Assembly (NCBI GenBank): GCA_963422685.1
Contig: OY730442.1
Location: forward strand, 2,790,001 to 2,854,000
Length of the DNA: 64,000 nt
Origin: Spongiihabitans sp963422685
Lineage (GTDB): Bacteria; Pseudomonadota; Gammaproteobacteria; Arenicellales; Poriferihabitantaceae
Reading direction: 5' to 3'
Shown here: positions 52,838-62,231 of the stretch, piece after piece
Position numbering within the stretch: the stretch's first letter is position 1
Layout of the letters: each line of letters opens with the position of its first letter
Translations under genes and position numbers: made by a program
Notes under the pieces: model-generated
Databases searched by the model: none
The model's input: only the letters and a program-made list of their open reading frames with translations
What the model was told of the DNA's origin: nothing

Positions 52838-55800
52838 TTACGGCACCGATTCAAAAGCATCCCCGATCACCCGTTGCGGCCATTCGGGATCCTCCAGAAA
52901 ATAAACCCCTTTTTCTTCCCACTCCTCTTGAGAACGCGCTTTGTCGCCGATCTCGTTACGTGCTGTAGGGGACAGCACGTAGGCATGCAGGTACAGCTTC
53001 GGATCAGTTTTATGAACCCGCTTTTCGACCTCTTTGATCTCGGTGTGTAGAGCCACTTTCCTGCGTTCCCTGTGACCATACCGAACCAGACCCTTTGGGT
53101 CCAAAAAGATGACCTGCTGATGGTCGTCATCCTTTAGCCAGACGATGAAGTCGGGGTAATAGGCGAAATCGTCAAAAAACGATACGCCGCGTCCGCGCGA
53201 CAGATTGCGGATTAAATACAGCTCACGCCCTTGCAGGCAGGAATTGTCGTTTGCAGCCAGTGCGACCAGACTTTCCACCACCTTTTTCTCATTACCGTTC
53301 AGGGCTACGGGTTGAATGGTAATCCGGCATTTTTTATCGGCATACAACAACGGCTTATAGGCATGATTATTGGCGCTGATGGCACCAAAATGAAGGTGAG
53401 GGAAATCCCCGTGTAAGCCCGCCCGAATCCTGGGCGCAAGTGTGTGAATATCCCTGACCAATGCGGCATCCTGCCGCGCATCCATGGACAGCTCATATTC
53501 GCGTATATTGTTCGGATCATTCTGGTCCAGCGTGACCACTTCAATTTTGTCGTGTTCCCAGCGGCGGCGGTGTTTACGCCAGAACTGGTCGGCATATTCG
53601 GTAATGAGATCAACGGCAAGGTCTTCCAGTACGCGCAACTGTTGGAATGTGGTCACTTGCAGCTTTTCCGGTGGCGCGTACAACTCATACCAGTCATCGC
53701 TCGCGAGCAGGCGATCAATCGTCTGTGGTGCAATAGTCAGGTTATGCCAGCCATGCTGCCTTTTCCGTTTCATCAACCTGTCATATAATGCTGCCTGATT
53801 GAAAAAGATCGTATGGTCGGGCGTGAGTATGGCTGTGGTTTTCTCCATGTCCTTTCCATTCCTGGTACGACTGGATGCCACGGACTGCAGCTGCGAATAC
53901 AAGTCAAGCGTTACGTTCGGGCTATTTTCGTCATCGGGCGGCGGCAGCGTTACGCGCGCATCAGAGCGTTCATACTTTATCTCACTGCTGAGACGGATCA
54001 ATTTCAAGTCCGTTTTCCTGCCAAAATTCCAGGTGACGGGCAACCTGATCGTCTCCCGCTGCACCTGCACCCCTTCCTTTTCCAGCAAGTCGCGGAAGGT
54101 CTGCATGTAATTAGCGCGCAACCCAAATATATAGAGCGTTTCCAATTCTGCAAGGTCATCACTGCCCTGCGGAAGGCCTGTATCACTTTTGCGGTGACGT
54201 TTCAGGCTCATGTCCCAGCCCTTCAGGCGCACCCCGCGCCCAAACATCTGGATAATCTCTGGACCTTCGCCAACCCCTACGTGCATCAATCCCATGGTGC
54301 TTACTCGCCAGGAATTCCAACCGGCGATAAAGCGGCGCGCGCCAATCACCACGTTCACCGACGAATTCTGTCGATCTACGGTAGCAAAGAGTCGTTGCGC
54401 GAACCCGGCTTCCCGGTCAACTGAAATATCGGGGTTGGCTTTGTCCATCAGCAATTTATGCAGACCTGTCGAATCACCGACGTTGACAACACCAAATACC
54501 GGGTTATCCGCACTGCGCAAATGCAACTCACCTTCTCCTGCGGTCAGATAGACGATGTGTAACCTTCCTTGCCCGTGAAACAAGGCCATGCACAGTTCGG
54601 TGTAAATATCACCCTCGCGAACCTGATTGAGATACTTAAAGCGCCCAGCGAAGTAGTCATTGCCTGCTTCATCGGGCAGGCCGGATTGACCGTCCAGCAG
54701 GCGTTTAATTCCATCCCGCACCATATCGCCGCTGGCCAGCACCCAGCCAAGGAAATCCAGAATCAGAATCACGTCTGATTTCGTCTCCGTGTCCGCCTTG
54801 CCGGAGCCGATGACGGTCTTACCCAGAAACACCCACAGCGGCTTGGTGACGTTGAATTCCTGCCAGCCGGCGCCGTGCTCCTGCCAAATCCGATATTGCT
54901 GGTAGAAACTCAGCAGGCAGCCGAGCAGGTACGTGTTGCTGCTCGCGTCTTCCATCCCGCCCGGCAAGTTGGAGATGGCGTAGTCCTTGCCGTAGCCGTC
55001 CTCGTGAAACTGGCGATAAGAATAATCGAAGAGCAGACATTTTCCATATGTGTACAGCAGTTCTTTACTATTGTTTCTGCTCACAATCTGATTGAAGGTG
55101 GCGGAATACTCAAAGGTGAAGCCGCCACGAGATAATTCCCTGCGATGCTCGCGCCACACCTTGCCCGAGGCACCCAGATGCCCCTCATCCACCAAGACCA
55201 GATTGTTATCGCCGAAATCACGCACGGCGACGCGCTTGATGCCCTTCTTCTTGGCCAGCTTGTTGAGATCGATGATTCCCACGTGTGAGAATAGGTCAGC
55301 ACCGGCTTCGGTAGAGAAGAGCCGTGCACGCAAGCCGCTTTCCTGCAATTCACGTTCATGCTGCCTTGACAGCTGCTCGTTCGGCGTCAGCAGGATGACG
55401 TTGTTGAGTCGCCCCCCGGCGCGTGCCAGGTAATGTTGGTATTGCAGAATATGGGCGTGCATGATAAGCGTCTTACCGGAACCAGTAGCACTCTGAAAGG
55501 CGAGGGTATGCAGGTCGTCCCGCGTGTGACCCGGCACGTCGCGAAAATCCGAATTATTAGACTTCGACCTGTTCACGTTATCGCATAATTTTTCAGGGTC
55601 GGCAAACCAACGGTCAAGATAGCGTTCCGTGAACAGCAGGGCCAGGTACTGGTAAGGCTTCCATCGTCGCCCCTGCGCGCCGGTCATAGCCAGTCGGCGG
55701 CTGTGTTCGGCGATGTTGGCGTCGTATTCCGCCAGCTGCTCAGGGAGCACTGTAGCGATCTGCGGGTCTTGATATATTGCCAGCACTTGGACATAGCGAC

Positions 55801-55963
55801 TCTCGCCGTTTGGATCAAACTCCGCTACAAGCCCATTGATATGCCCCAGCATATCGGTCATGTTGCGGTAACCGAATTCCCAGCACATAAACTCGTGCAG
55901 GACGAGACGTTCCTTTAAGGAAACAGTGTTTATTTGTTGGCGGCGTCTGCGGCGGGGTGGCAT
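52838..55963 (-). CDS. Type III-like restriction helicase/endonuclease subunit (Res)
   Basis: The 1041-residue protein has the superfamily 2 helicase core: Walker A FQSATGSGKTLIMHA (about 156-170), DEAD-box-like VDEGHLGASG (about 258-268), SAT in FEYSATFNQIV, and a motif VI-like IIQMFGRGVRLKGW. The C-terminal part (about 870-1041) contains SFFDDFAYYPDFIVWLKDD and IFLDPKGLVR, a PD-(D/E)xK-like nuclease pattern (D...D-x-K). This is the plan of type III Res subunits. It is the last gene of the island, on the same strand as mod. The ATG at 55963 begins MPPRRRRRQQ. Confidence 0.88.
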   Translation of the reverse strand: MPPRRRRRQQINTVSLKERLVLHEFMCWEFGYRNMTDMLGHINGLVAEFDPNGESRYVQVLAIYQDPQIATVLPEQLAEYDANIAEHSRRLAMTGAQGRRWKPYQYLALLFTERYLDRWFADPEKLCDNVNRSKSNNSDFRDVPGHTRDDLHTLAFQSATGSGKTLIMHAHILQYQHYLARAGGRLNNVILLTPNEQLSRQHERELQESGLRARLFSTEAGADLFSHVGIIDLNKLAKKKGIKRVAVRDFGDNNLVLVDEGHLGASGKVWREHRRELSRGGFTFEYSATFNQIVSRNNSKELLYTYGKCLLFDYSYRQFHEDGYGKDYAISNLPGGMEDASSNTYLLGCLLSFYQQYRIWQEHGAGWQEFNVTKPLWVFLGKTVIGSGKADTETKSDVILILDFLGWVLASGDMVRDGIKRLLDGQSGLPDEAGNDYFAGRFKYLNQVREGDIYTELCMALFHGQGRLHIVYLTAGEGELHLRSADNPVFGVVNVGDSTGLHKLLMDKANPDISVDREAGFAQRLFATVDRQNSSVNVVIGARRFIAGWNSWRVSTMGLMHVGVGEGPEIIQMFGRGVRLKGWDMSLKRHRKSDTGLPQGSDDLAELETLYIFGLRANYMQTFRDLLEKEGVQVQRETIRLPVTWNFGRKTDLKLIRLSSEIKYERSDARVTLPPPDDENSPNVTLDLYSQLQSVASSRTRNGKDMEKTTAILTPDHTIFFNQAALYDRLMKRKRQHGWHNLTIAPQTIDRLLASDDWYELYAPPEKLQVTTFQQLRVLEDLAVDLITEYADQFWRKHRRRWEHDKIEVVTLDQNDPNNIREYELSMDARQDAALVRDIHTLAPRIRAGLHGDFPHLHFGAISANNHAYKPLLYADKKCRITIQPVALNGNEKKVVESLVALAANDNSCLQGRELYLIRNLSRGRGVSFFDDFAYYPDFIVWLKDDDHQQVIFLDPKGLVRYGHRERRKVALHTEIKEVEKRVHKTDPKLYLHAYVLSPTARNEIGDKARSQEEWEEKGVYFLEDPEWPQRVIGDAFESVP

Positions 55964-56081
55964 TAGTGGGATATCTAGATTTTATTTGAGAAAACGCATG
56001 TTGACGGCAGGAATGACGTAGAAAGAGCAATTTTAGGGGTATTATCTGCTTAGAATTATGGCAAAGATGAAGTAAGTGTTG

Positions 56082-56510
56082 CTATGCAAAGCTAGACTCG
56101 TAAATCTTGAAATTATTGCTTTTCAGATTATTCAACATATCAGCCATCTTTGCCTTGGCACGTGCTTTGTTCACATTATTCATTTCTTTGAAGCTTTTCA
56201 TACAGTCGCGAAAAACTTCTTCTTTCATTCCGTTGGATAATTTTATACCTAAAAGAGATGGAAAAATTGTTTTGTAACTTTTTTGAACCTGCTCCTCTCG
56301 TAGTTCGCGGCGTTTTCCGTAGATCCCGAGAATCTGCTGTGCATCATTACGCGTCAGAACTGGCTCAGACTTTATTTCTTTAAGCTTTTCCGCGAGATTT
56401 TGTACCTCGCTTTTATCTGTGATCCGTTCAATCTCCGGCACTCGCCAGGTTTTGGGAAAGTCGCCGTAGTTCAGAGTTTGTTGGACAACAGGTTCAAGTT
56501 GTGGGCGCAT
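56082..56510 (-). CDS. Hypothetical protein between the DUF4411 gene and res
   Basis: This 142-residue, charged, mostly helical protein (KSEVQNLAEKLKEIKSEPVL, RRELREEQVQKSYKTIFPSL, NKARAKAKMADMLNNLK) has no domain I recognise. It starts 2 bases after the DUF4411 stop, so the two are probably co-translated. An accessory or immunity role in the restriction island is possible. Confidence 0.6.
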   Translation of the reverse strand: MRPQLEPVVQQTLNYGDFPKTWRVPEIERITDKSEVQNLAEKLKEIKSEPVLTRNDAQQILGIYGKRRELREEQVQKSYKTIFPSLLGIKLSNGMKEEVFRDCMKSFKEMNNVNKARAKAKMADMLNNLKSNNFKIYESSFA

Positions 56511-56512
56511 TC

Positions 56513-57025
56513 TTATATCCTTATATCAAGACGTTTAAGCATCTCTACAAATTTGATGCACTCGACTTGTTGTTCAGAACAGATTAAGGGAATTTTGTAA
56601 TTACTTTTTTTCCTTGGTCTGCTGGTTTGCTCATTCTCAAAAGTAACGACTGTTTTATTCATCAGCTTTGCGTATGCAATCAATTTTATGTCCTTTTGAT
56701 CAGCGCCTTTTGGCTCATCATTAGTTTCATATTCTTTTTCCAAAAGCAAGGATTTCCTCTCTACTGATTCATCTATCGGCGTTTCGTTAAAGTTGTTTTC
56801 CATCAACCACACACGTAAAGGATATTTCGTTCTTTTTTCATCAAGGCTTTTATTTCCGTCAGACTGTGAGAAAGGATCAATCTGATCATAAATTGGTTTT
56901 ATCAAAATAATATCTTCGTGATGTTCAGCAAGCGCTCTCCAAAGAGAAGGGAAAATGGATTGCTGATAGCATTCATTCCATGCGGTGATAAATACATTGG
57001 CATCTAGGCAGTATTCATCACTCAC
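56513..57025 (-). CDS. DUF4411 (PIN-like) protein
   Basis: The 170-residue protein begins SDEYCLDANVFITAWNECYQ, which is the first acidic motif of PIN-domain-like DUF4411 proteins. It ends with the matching acidic and helical segments ADQKDIKLIAYAKLMNKTVV and TFENEQTSRPRKKSNYKIPL. PIN domains are often toxins or RNA-cleaving effectors. Its start overlaps the XRE-ImmA stop by 4 bases. That XRE-ImmA/DUF4411 pair is a recurring arrangement suggestive of a regulator-effector or toxin-antitoxin unit. Confidence 0.8.
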   Translation of the reverse strand: MSDEYCLDANVFITAWNECYQQSIFPSLWRALAEHHEDIILIKPIYDQIDPFSQSDGNKSLDEKRTKYPLRVWLMENNFNETPIDESVERKSLLLEKEYETNDEPKGADQKDIKLIAYAKLMNKTVVTFENEQTSRPRKKSNYKIPLICSEQQVECIKFVEMLKRLDIRI

Positions 57026-58137
57026 AACCTGCTCTCCAATTCTCTAATTTGCGATACCCGCTTCAAGTCAAACGACTTGCACAATTGATGCAGGTTTATC
57101 TCTTCATTGTGATAGGCTTGGAAAACAGCATTGATGTAAATGGTTCCATACTGATTTAGCACTTCGTTCGCTCGATTTCTAGGGGGTCCCCCACTGCGTT
57201 GACTTGAGTTTTCATATTCTTCTCTTAGTTGTTTCTCAAAATCAGAATATGTAGCCTGACTAATGGCTTTTAAGTTTCTTAATCTAACCAGACAGGCGTA
57301 AGGACTGGCTTGAAATTTGGAAGCGAGTTTTTTGATGGATTGCAAGTCTTTTATATCACTGGTTTCAAGCAAAAATTGATCAGTGGGCATTAACACCGCG
57401 GCGGCCAATTTATCACACCATTGTTCCACTTCCTTATTTGGTTCGGACCAGCTATCAAGGGCATGTTCTTTTCTGATCAGATGCCCCAATTCATGAAACA
57501 GGGTAAATGACTGTGCTTTTCTGTCATCGGAGTCATTGATGATGATAATGGGGAGGACAGAGTAGTGTATAGCCAAACCGCGAAAGAGATTTTTATCGAC
57601 GTGGGACCAGCCTTTATATTTGCTAGTCATAAAGATAAATATCCCTTTTCGCTCTAGACTCTCTTTCCACTTGGGAAATTCTAGAGAGTCCTCAATGTCC
57701 AACCATTTTCGGATTTCTCCAGCGGATTGCTCTACTGAGTCGCCACTGGCTAACGAGGGAGGGTCAAAGGCTGTTAGCGGGTTGCCCGCGTCCTCTTGCA
57801 GTTCAATAATCAAATCCCGACAGTTTTGCACTCGCGCTACTAAACCACGCACTTGGGGATGATTAAAAATAGCACCACCCCTTTCAGAGAACTGTCGAAA
57901 CGCCGTTATCTTGTTAGCAAAGTTATATCTGGCAGGCAGTTCGTCCGAAATAAAAACCCAGCGCGGCACTTTATACAAAGTTGCCAAAGTGTCTAATTGC
58001 TTAAATGTCGGTTTGTTTTTTCCCGACTCTATGTCGGCAATAAAACGTACCTTGAGCGCAACTTCATCAAGGCTGAGCCCCATCTGTTCTCGGCATTCGC
58101 GCATGACTTGAGCATTGACGTTGTCGACTCTAACCAT
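57022..58137 (-). CDS. XRE-family regulator with ImmA/IrrE metallopeptidase domain
   Basis: The N-terminal helix-turn-helix (about 1-60; MRECREQMGLSLDEVALKVR, FIADIESGKNKPTFKQLDTLATLY) precedes an IrrE/ImmA zinc-peptidase domain with FTLFHELGHLIRKE (about 209-222). Such proteins cleave repressors or control neighbouring toxin genes. The open frame continues upstream of the ATG at 58137 into a gene relic, so the start is taken at that ATG. It is coupled to the DUF4411 gene and sits between mod and res. Confidence 0.88.
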   Translation of the reverse strand: MVRVDNVNAQVMRECREQMGLSLDEVALKVRFIADIESGKNKPTFKQLDTLATLYKVPRWVFISDELPARYNFANKITAFRQFSERGGAIFNHPQVRGLVARVQNCRDLIIELQEDAGNPLTAFDPPSLASGDSVEQSAGEIRKWLDIEDSLEFPKWKESLERKGIFIFMTSKYKGWSHVDKNLFRGLAIHYSVLPIIIINDSDDRKAQSFTLFHELGHLIRKEHALDSWSEPNKEVEQWCDKLAAAVLMPTDQFLLETSDIKDLQSIKKLASKFQASPYACLVRLRNLKAISQATYSDFEKQLREEYENSSQRSGGPPRNRANEVLNQYGTIYINAVFQAYHNEEINLHQLCKSFDLKRVSQIRELESRL

Positions 58138-58343
58138 TAGAGCACCTTGTCCCTTGATCGTAATATCGGGTCCGCCTTGTGATTGACAAATATCTTCAAA
58201 TGCGTCTGCTCCGCCATCGTGATGCCCACCAAGAGGAACAAACGTAATACCGCTAACAAAAGCAGGATAGAACGCTTGAAAAAGAGTTCAAATTCACTCC
58301 CTTTGGCACGCTCTAGTGCAATTTCTACTAAATTATAGTCTAT
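58138..58343 (-). pseudogene. Frameshifted and truncated relic of a GHxDGGADAF-type gene
   Basis: Between mod and the XRE-ImmA gene the minus strand encodes VEIALERAKGSEFELFFKR in one frame and FYPAFVSGITFVPLGGHHDG GADAF in the next. They join perfectly if one base is restored near 58271-58274. The GGHHDGGADAF-type motif belongs to a protein type I associate with nuclease-like partners of methyltransferase genes. After that motif the sequence runs straight into the XRE-ImmA ATG, so the rest is deleted. A start would have overlapped the mod stop (ATA GAC where ATG GAC is expected). Confidence 0.65.
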
Positions 58344-61300
58344 TTATCTGACATTTCTGAAATACCTTCAAACATCAACTCCCGAAACACCGGTTCAATG
58401 GTTTCAGCAGTCCAGGTTTCATCCTGCGGTCGGAGGGCATTCAGGGTGTGGTCGCCGTTGGCGTAGATCAAATTGAGGGCCGCGGGGAATTGCGGTCGGT
58501 GGCGGGTGAACCACGTATCCAGTGCCTGGTTGTCGGTTTGTTGCAGATTGCGCCACAGGACCAGGCATTGATACCCTTGTGGGTCTGTGCCGGTAATGGC
58601 AAGTACGTTATCCATCCTGCAGTGAGAATGAACGCGCAGGCCCAGCAGATAATTGAAGGTTTCGGGTAGGTCGGCTGGCACTTCGCGGCGCGCCCCGTCG
58701 CGCACTACGGAAAGGGTATAGGAGAAGGGGTTAGTAAAGTTCTTGCCCAGCAGGCAGGCACTCCCAGCCGTCTCTGTACCCAATGCATAACGTAGCTTGT
58801 AGTCCTCGGCCAGTGCGGGATTTGCCGCCAGCATATCCTGTTGCGCGGCAGACGGCGGGGTGAATTCCAGGCTGTCCAGTGTGTCTTCGTAGGATTCCAG
58901 ACGGATGTATTTAAGAAAATGTGTGCTTCCTTGGCGTGAAACTGGCTTGCCTGCCTTCCAATCCGGCGAGTAGACGACTTTCTTGATGCGTGGCAATAAG
59001 ACGGTGTCAAAATAATCTGCCATTTCTACCAGAATGTATTTGCGCTGTCCGCCATCCTCGCGATTCAGGTTGATGACGGCATGGGCGGTGGTGCCGGAAC
59101 CGGCGAAGTAGTCTAAGATAAAATACCCATACTCGCTATTTTTCCTAGTGATGTGGTTTATACAATCCATAACTGTATAAATTGACTTGGGGTAACTGAA
59201 TAGACTTTCTCCAACAATACTCATCAGTACGTTTGTTCCGTATACCCCAGCATTGTATTTGTGATCTATCCAATTACTGAAAATCGGTCTATATTTCCCA
59301 TTATTGCTTGTTCGGATGTATAAAGACTTTCCATTCTTGCAAATTATGTTACCGCCACTGACTTCTTTCAAACATGACTGATATGACCTTCTCCATACAC
59401 GCTCAGTGCCATCCTTGCTGACTGGGTATATTCTGATAAAGCCTTCCTTCGTCTCATCCGTTGGGTATTCTTTAGTAGGAGGCTTTTCTAATCCCACCAC
59501 CTGATATGTTTTTGGATCAACTAAGATACAATAAAAACTATTGGGGCGTCCTACTCTTAAATTACTTTCCGCCGTCCCCGTTCGTAAAAACGATATTTCA
59601 CTGTTTGTTCCAGCTTTTGGTTCCCCATATAAAACCTTTTTCTCGGAAGGGGTCATAAAAATCGCATATTCATGTGTTTCTGATATATTGGTTCCCTCTA
59701 GCCCAGCTCCGGCAGGATGGTGGTTCACAATGACGGTATTTCTGTCATACCTATCACGTAGAGTGTCCAATATATGGCTTAAAGTCACAAATTCAGTGTC
59801 ATCAATTGCTACCACCTGGCTTCCATTTCTTGATAAAAGAGAATTTGCCAAAACTATCCTATTTTCCATCAGCGTCATCCATGATGAATGTTTATAGGCA
59901 TTTTTATACATAATTGCTGATGTGTCCGTATTATACGGCGGATCAATATACACACACTTCACCTGCTCCCGATACCGTGCTTGTAACAGGTTTAATGCCT
60001 GAAAGTTCTCGCCGTGTATCAGTATTCCGTCCAGCTGCTTGTCTAGTTCGCCTGCATCGGAGAGGGCGGCCAGCAGGCGGTCGGTGAAGCCCACGTCAAA
60101 GTGTCTTGTGTCCAGCACCAGATACGGATTGGCCTTGAGAAATTCTGCCGTTAAGGTTTCGGTGTAGCCCGTGATTGCATCAATGGCAAACAGCTTGACC
60201 CATTCATCGTGCTGCGCCTGATTGGCGGCAATCTCGGGATAGAGTGTCTCGGGTATGCGCTCCAGGGTGACGCAATAGTGCGTTTCCAATACGAATTTCT
60301 TTTTCAGCCAGAGCTGCTTCTGAAAGTTCTCTATCTGTGCCAGGAAATCAATGATTTTGTGGGCCACGTGGCGCACCGCGCGCACCCGTGCCAATGCACG
60401 GTCCAGTTGTGCGGCGTCACCCAGTTCCAGGTCGTCCAGATTTAACACATCGGTTTTCAGGTAAAGATCCAATTCACGGCGCAGGAAGCCGCCCAGGTCC
60501 TTGTGGATGAAATAATCAAAGCTGTTTTTAGCGGTGTAGCGTTCGACGTGCCTGGCTAATAAGGTGCGCTCGCCATCGGCTTCCGTGGGTGCCGGTGCAG
60601 CCAGCAGTGCCCGCCAGCCCAGGTCCGATCGAGTCAGAATCCGCTCCACTGCCGCCGCGTTAATCCGCCCCTGTTGCCTGGCGCCGTTACCCGGATAGGC
60701 TTTCTTTTCACCCTCCGTCAGCGGACGATGCTCAAAGCGTATTACCAGGTCGTTGCCTTCGGTGGTAACGGCACTCTTGCCGCCGGCCAGCACAAAGCGG
60801 CGTTGCCGGTGGCTCGCCTCCTTGATGTTGTCCTTTTCATTGTCGGCGTTGGCGATTTCAAAGCGCACCCGTTTTGACGGCTTGCCCTGACCGATAGTAA
60901 AAATATAAGACGCATAATTTTCGGTAGTCTTGATGTAATACTGATCGGCATTGGCCCAGTGCAGTTTTACCTCCTCACCATCGTAGGGGATGAGATAAGA
61001 CGATTGCCCGCCGCCCGAGTAACGCCGTTGCGACATGAAGTCGCCCTGGTCGTAGTAGCGCGTAAAAAAATTGACGAGATGATTGTAGGCGTCGGCTTCG
61101 GCGGTGGCATCTGCCCGCGCAATGGCCAGTCGTTTGCGCAAATCCTTGACACTGTCGGTTTGCTCGGGGTCAATACCGCCCAGTTGGCGTACCAAGGCCA
61201 GCGTTTCTGTGAGCTTCTGTTCGAGTCTGGCACGATCTTCGTTGCTAGTGAGCCGCAGCACTTCCTTGATCTGTGGGAGCAGGTCATTATCCAGGAAGAC

Positions 61301-61429
61301 AGTTATTTCGGCCGCTTTCAGGTTCATGATGCGATACAGACCAAAATCCAGGTCACCGCGGTCAAGCTGAAACATCTCCCGCAGCAGGGCTTTTAACCGC
61401 TCAAATTTTTCTCTGGATGCCGGGGTCAA
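58340..61429 (-). CDS. Type III-like site-specific DNA-methyltransferase (Mod)
   Basis: The 1029-residue protein is a beta-class adenine methyltransferase. The catalytic motif IV reads CVYIDPPYNTDTSAIMYKNA (about 490-510). The SAM-binding motif is ILDYFAGSGTTAHAVINLNR (about 767-786). The region between them (about 510-760) carries the target-recognition domain. The first codon appears to be TTG at 61429, since no in-frame ATG lies between the upstream stop and the conserved start. It is the first gene of the island, with res as the last. Confidence 0.9.
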   Translation of the reverse strand: MTPASREKFERLKALLREMFQLDRGDLDFGLYRIMNLKAAEITVFLDNDLLPQIKEVLRLTSNEDRARLEQKLTETLALVRQLGGIDPEQTDSVKDLRKRLAIARADATAEADAYNHLVNFFTRYYDQGDFMSQRRYSGGGQSSYLIPYDGEEVKLHWANADQYYIKTTENYASYIFTIGQGKPSKRVRFEIANADNEKDNIKEASHRQRRFVLAGGKSAVTTEGNDLVIRFEHRPLTEGEKKAYPGNGARQQGRINAAAVERILTRSDLGWRALLAAPAPTEADGERTLLARHVERYTAKNSFDYFIHKDLGGFLRRELDLYLKTDVLNLDDLELGDAAQLDRALARVRAVRHVAHKIIDFLAQIENFQKQLWLKKKFVLETHYCVTLERIPETLYPEIAANQAQHDEWVKLFAIDAITGYTETLTAEFLKANPYLVLDTRHFDVGFTDRLLAALSDAGELDKQLDGILIHGENFQALNLLQARYREQVKCVYIDPPYNTDTSAIMYKNAYKHSSWMTLMENRIVLANSLLSRNGSQVVAIDDTEFVTLSHILDTLRDRYDRNTVIVNHHPAGAGLEGTNISETHEYAIFMTPSEKKVLYGEPKAGTNSEISFLRTGTAESNLRVGRPNSFYCILVDPKTYQVVGLEKPPTKEYPTDETKEGFIRIYPVSKDGTERVWRRSYQSCLKEVSGGNIICKNGKSLYIRTSNNGKYRPIFSNWIDHKYNAGVYGTNVLMSIVGESLFSYPKSIYTVMDCINHITRKNSEYGYFILDYFAGSGTTAHAVINLNREDGGQRKYILVEMADYFDTVLLPRIKKVVYSPDWKAGKPVSRQGSTHFLKYIRLESYEDTLDSLEFTPPSAAQQDMLAANPALAEDYKLRYALGTETAGSACLLGKNFTNPFSYTLSVVRDGARREVPADLPETFNYLLGLRVHSHCRMDNVLAITGTDPQGYQCLVLWRNLQQTDNQALDTWFTRHRPQFPAALNLIYANGDHTLNALRPQDETWTAETIEPVFRELMFEGISEMSDK

Positions 61430-61986
61430 AGCAAGTGCACCCGTTCAGTATCGGATAATTTGAAATTATTCATAGGTAATTTACCAGACCACGTAGATAT
61501 TTTCGGTTAATGCGGGGCTGTTTCATGGAATTGATAACATGACTTTTTTCTCCTAACGATAATCAATTTCAATGCGGCCTGGTGGAAGTGGGGGAGTAAA
61601 GCCGGGATGTTATTCCATGATGAACCGAAGGCGAAGCTCCGTCAATTCAGCCGCTGGCTCGGAAGAGGTCGTCCGCTCAATCATTGAGACATTGGAAGTG
61701 AGGCCGCCTGCCCCTGCCATTGTAGGATAATGAAATAAACGGCTGCGTAACTCGCTTTAGGGGCGTAATGAAAAATGATCACTGATTATATCAAATGAGT
61801 GACTGGTTGCGACCAGCCGGATAAAACATGCTTCAAAGGAAAAAGTAGCCTGGATTATCCCATTTAAAATGAGAGGTGGAAGCAATGAATCCACAAATAT
61901 CTGTACCAAAGACCGCGCTCGCTGTCGCCAGGCTTGAGCGGCTTCTGCCACCTGAATCTGATCATGCGTGAACTTGACGTAATTTA
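61430..61986. other. Spacer between mod and the DUF3800 relic
   Basis: No intact gene is supported. A 28-codon frame at 61885 (MNPQISVPKTALAVARLE) and a stretch reading LFHDEPKAKLRQFSRWLG near 61608-61660 may be remnants. Nothing here is firm. Confidence 0.35.
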
Positions 61987-62225
61987 GTGACCGGCTGCGC
62001 CTGCATCTTTCCCGACGAGTCAGGCAATTTCGACTTCAGCGCGAACGGGACTCGCTACTTCGTGCTGGTCAGCGTCAGTATGCGCCGACCTATATGTCGA
62101 ACCTGATGCGTATAAATTTGAACAACGAGCATTTTTGCGCCGTTGATAGCGAGCACGTGCGCGGCAAGGTATTCAATGACTGCCTGGTAGTCGAAAAGGC
62201 GAAAACCGGTCCGGCGCTGCGGATG
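61987..62225 (+). pseudogene. DUF3800 protein relic
   Basis: The plus strand reads CIFPDESGNFDFSANGTRYF, then VLVSVSMRRP (62002-62091), the conserved DUF3800 N-terminus (acidic DESG motif). It then stops. A second frame from about 62118 reads NEHFCAVDSEHVRGKVFNDC, then LVVEKAKTGPALR, which matches later parts of the same family. A deletion and a frameshift must lie between. DUF3800 genes are often found in mobile or defence regions. Confidence 0.65.
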
Positions 62226-62231
62226 CTGCGC

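Noticed and set aside
52511..52904. Overlapping frames on both strands before res
   Set aside because: Neither has family features, and the plus-strand frame overlaps the 3' end of res.
61757..61951. 64-codon minus-strand frame beyond mod
   Set aside because: There is no recognisable content, and it lies in a decayed region.
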